Below are positions 43,856-55,731 of a DNA stretch of 64,000 nucleotides, one piece after another (positions within the stretch are counted from its first letter, which is position 1; the number at the start of each line of letters is the position of its first letter). The notes beneath the pieces were generated by a model. The model worked only from the letters and a program-made list of their open reading frames with translations, had not been told where the DNA came from and did not search any database. Location of the stretch: positions 27,213,322 through 27,277,321 of the forward strand of contig NC_079137.1 in NCBI RefSeq assembly GCF_945859705.1, written 5' to 3'. This stretch comes from Episyrphus balteatus (lineage: Eukaryota > Arthropoda > Insecta > Diptera > Syrphidae). Position numbers and translations under genes: made by a program.

Positions 43856-46220
43856 TAAGGACATCAGTCTTTTTGAATCCTGGTTAAATGCTAGAAAGCA
43901 ATATCCTTTTTATCGCAAAGTATTAAAGTGTTAATTTCTTTTTCTTTCATATTTTAATCTAATAATATAGCTTCCAAATATAGCTTAAAAAAAAACCGTT
44001 TGCTATATGAATCTTATATTATGTTCAACTTAAATTATTTGAATTAATAATTTTAATTGAATTATTTAAGTTTCGTTTCAGCAAATGGCCCTAACTGATT
44101 TACATATTAGGCCAGTGCCGGAGCGACATTGTATGGGAAAAAATAAAAAACATACTCCCTGCAAAAGTTGCACTGGGTCCAAAAAAGTATTAAAAGATTT
44201 TTTGTTAATTTTTAATTTGACCGCTAGGGGTCGCGCATCCGTATTGAAAATTGAAAAACAAAGAACAAAAGGGCTTATAAAACACAAATTTTCAATTTTT
44301 TATTAATTTTTTTTTAGTTAATTTATTCTTCTTTAAAAAGCACCATTTGTCATTTCTCATTGCAATTAAAACTTTAAAAATATGCCTAAAAAACAAACGA
44401 TAAATCAGGGCTCACAGAATAAATGAATTTCTTTTACTTTTTCAGCTTAAAACTTTATCTAGATTTATTTTTTCAAGGAACCAACCTTAATTTATTTTAT
44501 ATTATATTTTTAGTATCAACTATGCACCAAAAAAAAATTTTTTAAAGAAAAATACAAGGAAACATAAATTGTTGCAATGCGCGACAGCTAGCGGTGGGAA
44601 AAAATTATTAAATATCCACTACCACTTGTGAACATTTTACATTCACTCTGGTACAGACTTCAACTTTAATAACTCGTGAACTCGCTCATAAAATAAATTA
44701 ATGCATACATTCCGTTTGGAAAGCAATCAAGGCCTTTTTTCTTAAATTTTCAAATTTAATTGTTCGAAAAAATATTTAGGACGAAGATATTCATAGTGAG
44801 AAAGACATTCCCGAGCACATGAACAAGTTCACCAGTCGGGGAGTAAAAGTCATTGAGCCATATTCATGGACGCTGCCTAAGTTGCTACATTGCATAACAT
44901 TGGATAAACTCCAGTTTAAGATAAACTGGGGTTTAAAAACTACTACTTCTTCCCCCCACGAGGGCTCACATGAACGTCCGCGGGATGGATTCACGACTTG
45001 CTTAACAAGTACATATCGCTCACCGCCTGCAATAATGGCACAACTCATTTTTTTCACTTTTGAGATATAAGAGATTTAAAATCATGCCTTTTTTCAATTT
45101 AGATTTCTGTTCTTAAAAATTATGCTATCCTGATACGGATTTGCCATTTTGACGGTATAATCATTACTTTCATAACAACATTTATCCGAGATTAAAAAGT
45201 GGGAAAGTGTCATTATTGCATTAAGCAGAGTACACTGCCGCTCATTTGAATAGGTTCACATTTGAGTTCATCTTACTTTTAGCCTGTCTTGGTATTTAAT
45301 GCAATGCACAGTGGTACCGGTTTCTAAGAAGGGCGGCCATAGGGAATTATGGTTAGGATAGCAACAAAATGTACATGAATGTGTGTGAGAATGTATTTTT
45401 TTTAGCAATAAAAAAGAATAATTCAAATGAAAAACAATTGATTTATAAAGAAATCTTTTATATATTTAATAACAAAATGTAAAAAGAAGCCTTGAATCAA
45501 AATATGTACAAACAAATGATGAGTTATTTTTTAAAAATATTTATTTGGTTTTTTTTTTAATTTCAGTCATAATTTTTATATTACATTTAAGACTTAAGGC
45601 GTGCATAGTATCATATATTTTTATAAAAATGTGTACAAAAACTTAAAGAAAACATAAAAACTTAAAGAAAAAAAATATCATGCAAAAGTTTTAAATATGA
45701 GAAATATGAGTAAAATTGAAGCAGTAGCCCGTCACACTTATTCGCAGACAGATTCAATTGTTTAGGAAACTACACATGCCAGAGAAAATGTATGTATATG
45801 AATCATGTATTTATATACATAGTTAAAAGTTTCATTAAAGTGAGAAGAAAAACAAAAGCATGGAATTTGAACCTGTCCTTTTCTAGTCTGTTTTTTGTTG
45901 AAAATTTTAAATAAAATAGAATTGTAAACTCTTTAAATATAGTATATACCTTCAACTTTAAGTTCCATAACAGAAAAAAACTTTAAAAATAATTTTAACC
46001 GAAAAATACACTCAAAAGTTTAAGTTGATTCGGGACCAAAAATAAAGCATTGAAACCTGACTTTTATTCGACAACTTTTCATGAAGGATATGAAAAGTTA
46101 TTTTCTCAAAATTTCTGTTATGCCATCTTAAAGAATAGGCTTTTTATAACAAATATAACGAAAAATGACGTCATTATATTGACATCGATATTTCGGCCTA
46201 TGGCCACTACAGAACCACTG
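43856..46220. other. Long AT-rich stretch with no gene
   Basis: Short open frames (for example at 44085-44306 and 44791-45070, both strands) show no family signature and no codon bias I can support. No element ends recognised. Confidence 0.35.
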
Positions 46221-46770
46221 AGGTGCGTTCTTTTTCTAACAATAGTCAACGATCGTTGTTATGTCAAAAATTATTGTTGAAGTGTCATTGTTAGAAATTG
46301 TTGGATTTTGTACAAATCATTTAGGAACGATTTATTGTTAGAGATTGTTAGAAATTGTTAGACTGTCAAACCACCAGCTAAATTTCTTTTGAGAATACTT
46401 TTATTTCCATTATTATACCAAAAAATTTTGTTTTTTATTCAAAATAAATTATCTTTCATCGAAAAATCACAAAACTCTCTTTTTATTTTCATTTTTTCCC
46501 CTTAATTCCAAAAGAAAAAAAATCTTTGAGTTTGTTTTGTAAACAAAACATACACTTTGACACATCAACAATCTCATGAGGGTTCAACTCACATCATGGA
46601 GGTGAGTTGGAATTAGTTACGATTTGTAACTATTTGACGCTTCAAAACGAGTTTAGGAACGATGTTCATCTGTCAAATAGTTACAAATCGTAACTATTTT
46701 GTAGTTTAGGAATGACAAAAGTTAACGATAGTTAACAATAGTTAACTATTGTTAGAAAAAGAACGCACCT
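46221..46770. mobile_element. TIR element AGGTGCGTTC with CTG duplication, copy 2
   Basis: 550 bp, ends AGGTGCGTTCTTTTTCTAAC and GTTAGAAAAAGAACGCACCT, CTG at 46218-46220 and 46771-46773; the same subterminal GTTAACTATTGTTA and TTACGATTTGTAAC palindromes as 38064-38606. Confidence 0.87.
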
Positions 46771-46773
46771 CTG

Positions 46774-49700
46774 TGCAATGGCACATCTTTTTTATGTATG
46801 TAACGAGAGAACATCATTAAACGCTTAGTTTAGGAGAAAAAAAATTGTCTTAGGGCCTACCGTTCTCCTCACACGGTAGCTAAACCAAATCTATTCATAA
46901 AAACAAGCATATTTTTTGGCTCATCTGAACAGGTTCAAAAGCAAAACTGTTAATAAATGATGAGTTACATGGGTCAGTTGGACTCAAAATTGTGTTTGTC
47001 AATGAATCTGATTGTGTATAACCTGTAAGGACAAAAACGGGTCGGGAAAAATCTTTAGGCGCGGAAAAAATGGGGAAAATAACAGAAGTTTTTGATTTTC
47101 GAAGTCTGGCAGTTTTAAATCGCGGCTTTATAACGTTTTCGGGGGAGTTAAACAACTTGAGTTTTCTTATTAGAAATTCATCTCATTTTACATTCTAAAG
47201 ACAAGAACTGATGCTCTGTCATTTTTAAAAGCCAATGCGAATTCAGTCTACTCACATTAATTGGAAAACTTGAGTTGGTTAAAATTTTGGTTGGTTTTTA
47301 TACACATTAACCTAGCTTTGTACATTTAAATTTTCAAAAAAAAAAGGGAAAAATGCTACATTTTTCTTAAAATATATTAACTCTCAAATAAAAATTTATA
47401 GGTTCGTCTTGTTTTAAAAAAATGTTTTTTTTTTTTTTTAAATGAGAATGTGCCAATACAGGACAGAGTTTCTTAAATAAAAACCCGAGACAGTCCTGGG
47501 AAAACCGGGACGGATGGTCACCTTAATTATACTAGTTTTTAAAAAATAAATATCTCATTTATAATCTATTAAGCCAAACACACTTATTTCATCTAAAGAT
47601 AGGATCAGGAGAATTAATTTGTTTTTGTATTATCTAGGATCCAAATTTCAGGTTTGAATCCTCCATTTAATGCTAGTAGCTAGTGGATAAAATAAAAAGT
47701 TTAGGCAAACATCAAAACGGAGTCCATTCTTCTCCATGCTCCAACCAACGCCCTGCTGATCGGCGTAACATACTGAGAGAGATAAAAAGAGTTGGGGCAA
47801 GTTGCTATTTACCAATTGGTTTTTCGATTTAAAGTTTGTTTTTCTTTTTAAAGGTTTTCATTTTTTGAATTATGACCGCGTAGGTATGTATTGCAAATCG
47901 ATGTATGTGCTGTGCAGCGTACCACAGAACGAAATTAATGCTTCTTGAGACAAATTTGTCATTTGCTAGTTTAAGTGCTTGTTGAATCAAAGAAATCAAT
48001 ATGCTTGTTAGTTACATATCTATTTAAATCATAACCACCGTTTATTTGCATCTATTTCTTTACATTTTATTTCTTATACCTATAAAGATTTATCATGTAT
48101 CGATGAGTAAAAAATAATTTGTTAAGTGAAGATATTTTTTTTTTTTTAATGTTGTTTGAATTACATTAATCCCAAGATCAAAATTTCGTACAAGTGGCTA
48201 TATAAACTAAGCATAAACTAAAACTTTCTTTATCTGGTCGATATTGTTATTTTATTAATGTATGATTATTTCTTATCAGCAAACAGATGCAACAAATGGA
48301 GCAAAATCTACCCAACAGTCATAGCGTCGTCACATGACTTTTATCTGTATACATATTATACATGTGTGTTTCTATATATATAAATGAAATCCAGTTTTAA
48401 ACTTCAAGTTAGTCAGAAAGTTAGCGAAAGAAAGTCTAAAGGCGTAGGTACGTCGAACATGGAAAACAACACCATGCTAAAAATTTATAAAGCTGTATGT
48501 TTACAGAAATTAACTTATGTGTCGAATATTTATGAATTGTCGCAATTACAATACCTTTGGAATTCCCCGTTTTTTTTAATAAACATGCTCCATGTTCGGT
48601 TAGATTCAAGCTCGAAGCGCTTATATAGTTCAAATGGCGACTGTTAGTATAACTGTTAAAAATCAGAATATCTCTGGTTAGCGTTGTTTAGCCTTGTTTA
48701 ATTTTTGGCGTAGTTAATACTTCGAAAAGTTTATTAAATTCCATTGCTCTAATTCGAGCTCGACACTTTTATAAATTAATTCAAACTTTCCTATGGTAGA
48801 TTATTATTTGTAGGTATTCAACATATCTACCTAAGTGCTATTGGCACTTTATGAATAGACAACCGGCAGGAAGTCTGATTAATATGTCTATTATGCTTAA
48901 GCTCAATAATTTAAACAAAGGAAATCATTATAATCTACTTCAAATAATAAAAATAATAATCTGAATTGGTTTTATATTTCACAAGGGAATCGAACGACGA
49001 AGTAAATATTTAGATGACGCAATATGCAAATGTTTCTAAACAAAAGAAACAAAATTTTAACCTTGCAATAATAGCAATTTTATAATTGAAAAATGGTACA
49101 CTAAAATTATGATAACTTACCAATAAAACTTAATAGTATCACAATAAAACTAACGAAATGGTTTAATTAAAATATAAGTAATTTGTTTTATGTTAACTTT
49201 TGATTAAAGAAGATCACAACTTTAACCGATTAAGATGAATTCTCGCTCTAAAATAATTAATTTTCGAGGAACAAAATAAACGAAACCTCTTTTTTCTTTG
49301 TTTTTAAAACAATTCTTTGTTGTATACCGTTTATATGGAAGATGGAAATCGAATTGAACTACAAGCTCAAGTTGAGTTCAAAATGAATTTAGCCGTTAGC
49401 CAGATTTTAATCAGTTCGCACCGTCCAAGTTTTTCTGACAGGCCGCCGCCACAAGAGGTATTTTTCTCTAACTCAATATCTAACATCTACAACATAACAG
49501 GCCGCCTCCACAGGAGATAATTTTTGTCATGCTGACGTGTCTTAACAAGTAATGTCTTGTGGTTTGTGGAGGCTCGCCATTTCTTGATATGATTCACTGA
49601 GATCACTTCAGTATTTGTAAAAATTATTTTGTTTGGATTTATAAAATCCCTTTCTGGCTATCCACTTATGCATGTTTAATTTTGCTTTGGTCCCCAACGT

Positions 49701-49819
49701 CATTAAGTTTTTTTATTTCCTCATTTATTTTCATTATTCCATTTCCGCACATAAACATGCTCAAGAACACAAAATTATGTTAATTACATGCATTGTAATA
49801 TCATATATATATCGCACCT
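46774..49819. other. Intergenic, one transposon-end fragment
   Basis: 47490-47526 (AAACCGGGACGGATGGTC, then ACCTTAA) matches the right end of the TAACGGTGACCAT family of 5036-6387; only this end is present. The rest has short open frames without recognisable domains. Confidence 0.4.
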
Positions 49820-50220
49820 CCGGTGGTACAACGACGTAAGTGAAAAAATGTTGACTCTTCAGAAAACGCGATTTAACATTTTGAAAACGTTTTTTATTAA
49901 AAAAAACACACAATTTTTTTTAACATACTTTTTATTAAAGGGAAATTAAACATAGTTTTCGGCAATAATACGTCGTTGACTGACTATTCAAACGGTTGTT
50001 TGTTAGAGATTTGAAACGCAAGTGACAGATAAGTCTATGTATTCGCGATATAATAGTTTGAAAACAATGTAACGGTCCAAAGACATTTCTGCCCCTTGCA
50101 TACAAATAGAACATTTTCAATTGGGTCTTTGTTTCATCGGAAGAAAATACCTTTTCTTGGAACTATGGCATACTTAACTCAGAAAATTCAAAATTTGCAC
50201 TTACGTCGTTGTTCCACCGG
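49820..50220. mobile_element. TIR MITE CCGGTGGTACAACGACG
   Basis: 401 bp, ends CCGGTGGTACAACGACGTAA and TTACGTCGTTGTTCCACCGG inverted with one mismatch; GCAC lies near both ends and may be the duplication. No coding evidence. Confidence 0.65.
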
Positions 50221-51512
50221 GGCACAGTGTGGTAATTCGCCAATCTGACTGGACAAAATAGAAAAAAAAAAGTTTAGCCACATGATTTTAAATCATGAGT
50301 TGAGCTTCTCAATACAATGGGTAACTGTAATTCATGTTTGGTTTTTTGATTTTCATCTCGGATTAGCGTAAGCTAAGCTTGAAAGTTGGTTCTTGTCAAC
50401 AGTTGGATGGAGATAATACAAAGTATTCTATTTTTCGCTTGAGTTTAGTTGACAATTAAAAACGCTGTGGTAGTTTTTTTGTTGTAATTGTTTTTTTAAA
50501 TTGTTAATCTACATTTGGAGGTAAAGTATTATAATTTTTATTTATTAATTACCATTGCAAACTAAAGTTAATTTTTCCGCATTTTTTCGGTCTGAAATTA
50601 ATTAATTAATGTATTGTGGAGTGTTGTCATTGAGATTAGCTATTTACATGTCTCGCGTTTTCTCGACCGCCAAAATTCGAAAAATGTGTCAAAACTGCCA
50701 AATAAGATCGAAAAGACAGTTTTTTTGTACTTTTAATGAGCGGGTATCATCTTTGGAACATTTTTGACAATAAATAAAAATTAAAAACATAATAAAAGTT
50801 TTGTTCTTCAAGTTACCTAAGCGTAAAAAAAAAAAACAAAAAAGGTGGAAGACACTTTGGACCGCTCTTTAAACATGAATTTCATTTTACTTGACCAATA
50901 TTATGTGGGAACTAAATAAACAAAAACAGTAGATAGTGAAACAAAAGTAGAAAAGAATTTTTAAAAATTAAAAATCGGGAAAAATATAACAAACGGAAGG
51001 TTAAAAGACTCTTAAGTGCACCTATCATTAGGAAATAGTTAAAATCAGTAGAATCGCTCTCCGCAAAATTGGAAAAGCATATTCCAATAAAACCGTAGAG
51101 GATTTAACGAAATTTTCTTTGAGTGAAGGATCAAAATGTATAAAAGATTAAGTTCTGATCCTCTGGAACCACTAAACCACTGGAATTTTCAACTAATGAG
51201 GCATTATCATTGATGAATGATGCTTTTCTGTCGGAACACCTAAAACAAGTTAAATGCAAAAAGCAAGCAAGTGTAAAAGGCCAGAAATAGGGTCACGAAG
51301 AAATTTAGAGAATTATTAGCTTGAAAAACATCGAAGGTAATATAAACACAGCTGTTTTTAATAGGCCCTTAAGTTTCAAGTTTGCACCGCACGAAAAATA
51401 GTTACTTTTTTAAATTATCTGCAGATATTTTTAAAGGTGATGCCATTTTTTATGATTGGGAAACATATTTAATTAAAATCATTGCTAAACTTTTAATTTT
51501 AAGCATGATATT
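50221..51512. other. Intergenic AT-rich sequence
   Basis: No gene or delimited element seen. Confidence 0.3.
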
Positions 51513-51966
51513 GGGCAGGTTCAGAAACGTTAGGGCCTAAATATTTAGGTAATTTCTCGGCCTCTGATTGGTCAGCTGTCTAAAAAAATCCTTCCAATTT
51601 AGGTAATTTTATTGGAAAGCTGACTGGAAAGTTAGGCAAGAAATTTTTCACTAAAAAACTAGGAAAGTTTTTTTTTGTCAACATGACAGCTGATTGTTTT
51701 TAATTACAGAATAAAGATAGCAGAATTTAATTAATTTGTGTGAGAAACGGTTAAAAAGTGCATAATCGGTTATAATTAATATTATTTATTTATTAAAGTG
51801 AAGTGAAATTTGTTGTCTGCCCCCCGCGATCTCTAAAAATCTCAAATAAATTTCGAAATTTGAAAATAATGGCGTATCCAAACAAATTAAGTCAATTTAC
51901 TCAAATTTCCGTTCAGAAAATGACGTTACCTAAATATCTAGTCCCTAATATTTCCTGAACGTGCCC
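51513..51966. mobile_element. TIR MITE GGGCAGGTTCAG
   Basis: 454 bp, ends GGGCAGGTTCAGAAA and CCTGAACGTGCCC, inner CCTAAATATTTAGGTAA versus TTACCTAAATATCTAG; ATT at 51510-51512 and 51967-51969. Confidence 0.7.
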
Positions 51967-52075
51967 ATTGAGAAAATAAATCATATATATGTCACCTGTC
52001 AAAAACGTGTGTAAAAGTTCTATTTCTTAATAAAAACTAATTATTCTGCCTCTCTTTTTTCGATTTAACCTTAAA

Positions 52076-53993
52076 GGCTTGGCCACACCGGAGGGTATGC
52101 GGTAGCGGTACGGGTAGAGGTAACGGTACTTGTATGAAAAAAATTTCAAACTGACATATCAACGTTCAGATGTTGAATTTTTTTCATACAAATATTGTTA
52201 CCTCTACCCGTACCGCTACCGCATACCCTCCGGTGTGGCCAAGCCTTAAGGCTTGGCCACACCGGAGGGTACATGCGGTAGCTGTACGGGTAAAGGCTTG
52301 GCCACACTGGAGGGTATGCGGTAGCGGTACGGGTACTTACCAAAAGGTCAAAGAAAACAACATCAGCAAGTTTTCTTGTGGGCATCGGCAGTTGCCATAA
52401 AGTTTTTTTTTAACTTCTGGTGTGGTCTATAGCCTTAAAGGCTTGGTCACACCGGAGGGTACATGCGGTAGCGGTACGGGTAATTGTGTGAAAAAAATTC
52501 CACATCTGAACGTTGATGTGTCAGTTTGGAATTTTTTTCATACAAATACCCGTACCGCTAGCGCATGTACACTTCGGTGTGGCCAGGGCTTTAAGGCTTG
52601 GCCACACCGGAGGGTACATGCGGTAGCTGTACGGGTAAAGGCTTGGCCACACTGGAGGGTATGCGGTAGCGGTACGGGTACTTACCAAAAGGTCAAAGAA
52701 AACAACATCAGCAAGTTTTCTTGTGGGCATCGGCAGTTGCCATAAAGTTTTTTTTTAACTTCTGGTGTGGTCTATAGCCTTAAAGGCTTGGTCACACCGG
52801 AGGGTACATGCGGTAGCGGTACGGGTAATTGTGTGAAAAAAATTCCACATCTGAACGTTGATGTGTCAGTTTGGAATTTTTTTCATACAAATACCCGTAC
52901 CGCTAGCGCATGTACCCTTCGGTGTGGCCAGGGCTTTAAGGCTTGGCCACACCGGAGGGTACATGCGGTAGCTGTACGGGTAAAGGCTTGGCCACACCAG
53001 AGGGTATGCGGTAGTGGTACGGGTAGCGGTAATGATATTTGTATTAAGGCTTGGCCACACCGGAGGGTACGCGGTAGAGGTACAGGTAACGGTACGGGTA
53101 TTTGTATGGAAAAAATTCCAAACTGACACATCAACGTTCGGGTGTGGAATTTTTTTAATACAAATATCGTTGCCGCTACCCGTACCGCTACCGCGTACCC
53201 TCCGGTGTGGCCAAGCCTTTAAAAAAAATTCCTAATCTGAACGTTGATGTGTCTTTGGAATTTTTTTCATACAAGTACCCGTACCGCTACCGCATGTACC
53301 CTCTGGTATGGTCTAGCCTTAAAGGCTTGGCCACATCGGAGGGTACGCTGTAGAGGTACAGGTAACGGTACGGGTATTTGTATGGAAAAAATTCCAAACT
53401 GACACATCAACGTTCGGGTGTGGAATTTTTTTAATACAAATATCGTTGCCGCTACCCGTACCGCTACCGCGTACCCTCCGGTGTGGCCAAGCCTTAAGGC
53501 TTGGCCACACCGGAGGGTATGCGGTAGCGGTACGGGTAGAGGTAACGGTACTTGTATGAAAAAAATTCCAATCTGACATATCAACGTTCAGATGTGGAAT
53601 TTTTTTCATACAAATATCGTTACCGCTACCCGTACCGCTATGCAATAGCGGTACGGGTAGCGATGAGGGTACTTGTATGAAAAAAATTCCAAACTGACAC
53701 ATCAACGTTCAGGTGTGGAATTTTTTTAGTACAAATATCGTTACCGCTATACCGCATACCCTCCGGTGTGGCCAAGCCTTTAATTGTATGAACAAAATTC
53801 CACATCTGAACGTTGATGTTTCAGTTTAGAATTTTTTTCATACAAGTGCTCGTACCGGCACCGCATGTACCCTTCGGTGTGGCCAAGCCTTTAAGGCTAT
53901 AGACCACACCAGAAGTTAAAAAAAAACTTTATGGCAACTGCCGATGCCCACAAGAAAACTTGCTGATGTTGTTTTCTTTGACCTTTTGGTAAG
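52076..53993. repeat. Array of about 20 palindromic termini (AGGCTTGGCCACACC)
   Basis: The module AGGCTTGGCCACACCGGAGG, then GTACGGGTA occurs forward near 52077, 52249, 52291, 52438, 52595, 52638, 52785, 52939, 52985, 53045, 53323 and 53498, and inverted near 52230, 52575, 52920, 53203, 53304, 53481, 53768 and 53876. Complete palindromic units of about 170 bp (for example 52076-52247) enclose a short centre with CAACGTTCAGATGT. TTAA or TTTAA often sits at unit edges, suggesting a TTAA-targeting MITE. A 345-bp block (52249-52593) is tandemly repeated (52594-52938). A non-palindromic 100-bp segment starting CTTACCAAAAGGTCAAAG occurs twice directly (52335, 52680) and once inverted (53893-53993). 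The open frames here are repeat artefacts. Confidence 0.85.
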
Positions 53994-54013
53994 TTTTCAT
54001 CCGTCAGTTGTAA

Positions 54014-54361
54014 GTCAGCTATTACATGAAGCCTCAAGAGGCGCGCCTCTTTTCAAACGTAATGAGTGCAAAAGAGAAAAAAGATGAAACAAAAAATTAT
54101 CCGACCAGAGAGTCGTGGGTCGGAATTCTGAGACTCTTTTTTGACGTTTCTTTTTCCACTTTTCTTTTTTTCAACATTCTCTTTCATTTCTTTTTGCTTC
54201 TTGGTGCAATACAACAACAAATTTTAAATCAAAAGAGAAATGTCAAATTTGAGTCCTGGACTCAAGAGGCATCGTGTAATAGTACGCGCCTCACAGAATG
54301 ATTATCAAAAGAAAATTAGAAAAAAGAGTCAAGCCTCTTGAGGCTTCATGTAATAGCTGAC
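54014..54361. mobile_element. Harbinger-type MITE, GTCAGCTATTAC family, copy 2
   Basis: 348 bp, ends GTCAGCTATTACATGAAGCC and GGCTTCATGTAATAGCTGAC, TAA at 54011-54013 and 54362-54364. Confidence 0.85.
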
Positions 54362-54454
54362 TAAGCGCTGTTCTGCCGACTTCCCTTCAAGCAAACGAGT
54401 CCGACCTCGACTACTAAACGGGTCCGACGGCGGGTTAAATTAGTATAGAAATTA

Positions 54455-55163
54455 CATTGACCTACTATATATGGACTGCTAGTCGTTTGACTTTTCCATA
54501 CAAAAATTGAAAAAAAAAACGATTCTAGTTCTTTCTACCTATAAACTTAGACGGCGAAAAGAGGAAAGTTTTAATGAATGACATTTGTTGTCAAAAGGTA
54601 GTGCTTTCTCTGTTTTTCTATATTTGTTCCTTTCGCACTTCGCACAAAATAAACAAAAGAAACTACAAATATGGCGGTGCGGCTTTTTTCTTCTGTTTTT
54701 TTTTTTTTTTTTAGTGGTGTAGTACTTCAAATAAATTAGCAAAATAAATAAATAAATGAACAAAATAATGAAGAAAGTGCGTCAAATACAATACATACAA
54801 TTTTTATATTTTTCGTTTCTTGATTTTTTTTTCAATTTGTGTTAACATTTTTTTATGAAAAGAACAAACTACAAACATGGCGGTGTGGCTTTTTTTGTGT
54901 TTTTAATTGAAATTATTTTGTTTTAGTGGTTAAGTGCTTTAAATATCTAAATATTTGAAGAAAAAATAATAAAAAAATGTGTTTGGAAAAAATTGTTTTG
55001 ATATTTTTCGTTTGTTTATTTTTTAGAAATTTTTTAGCGCAAATATCAATTGTCAAAAATGTTGCACTTATTCTCCGCTTTTATTTAGGGCGCTAGTATC
55101 GCGAAGAAACAAGTGGAACCAACCTGAATGTGCTTCTAGCAGTCCATATATATTAAGTAAATG
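54455..55163. mobile_element. hAT-like MITE, CATTGACC end, 8-bp duplication
   Basis: 709 bp. Imperfect 28-bp TIRs share TATATATGGACTGCTAG; AGAAATTA is duplicated at 54447-54454 and 55164-55171. Inside, a segment with ACAAACATGGCGGTGTGGC occurs twice in diverged form (54655 and 54870). No transposase. Confidence 0.8.
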
Positions 55164-55208
55164 AGAAATTATAATCACCGCGGAGCCGATTGCATATGTA
55201 TTGGTGTG

Positions 55209-55393
55209 CATTGTATATATATTTCCTTAGTACTATCATGAAGTGAAATGATCTTAGGAACTCTAGTGGTGACTTGAAAAAACAGAATTTGTATGAAAAA
55301 AACACACTGAGCGCCACCTCAAAAAAGTGACGACATGAACTAATACTAAATTCGACTTCATGATAGTACTATAGAAATATAATATATACAATG
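55209..55393. mobile_element. hAT-like MITE, CATTGTATATAT ends, 8-bp duplication
   Basis: 185 bp with inverted CATTGTATATAT and AGTACTATCATGAAGT arms; TTGGTGTG duplicated at 55201-55208 and 55394-55401. The empty site is present in copies 1 and 2 of the host element. Confidence 0.85.
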
Positions 55394-55479
55394 TTGGTGT
55401 GGTGAAAATCTCCATTCCCAGAAAATGGAGCCGAGTCGATTTTAGCCGCACGATATGTCACACGGCTTAAGTCACCTAG

Positions 55480-55731
55480 TATTAAAAAACAACGCAAACT
55501 GAATACAGAAATTAAAAACGCAAATCTTTTAAAATAATCGAAAGTCTTTTTAATTAAATGACTTTCTTTTTGAGATCGAGATTGCAACTGCCGGAATGGC
55601 AGGCAAATAATATGATACATACTTAATATGTATTAATACATAGATGATGATTTAAAAACTAATACTATTACAAAACATAGAAACCAAACAAACAATGAAA
55701 ATAGTGTTGGTAGATTGGTTATTTTTCAACA
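55480..55731 (-). repeat. BEL element 3' LTR
   Basis: 252 bp, same length as the 5' LTR (58870-59121), four differences noted (for example GAAAGTC versus GAATGTC). Confidence 0.9.

Larger units (their letters stand above)
54383..55436. mobile_element. CCCTTCAAGCAA element, copy 3 (right end lost, two inserts)
   Basis: Starts CCCTTCAAGCAAACGAG and continues as in copies 1 and 2 (GTCCGACCTCG, AAATTAGTAT). After removal of inserts 54455-55163 and 55209-55393 it reads AATCACCGCGGAGCCGATTG and TTGGTGTGGTGAAAATCTCC. Homology stops near 55436. Confidence 0.7.

Noticed and set aside
52146..53705. Several open frames of 70-128 residues on both strands with AWPHRRV / YPPVWPSL repeats
   Set aside because: They are translations of the palindromic repeat array in different frames; mirrored on both strands, with no start context or protein family.
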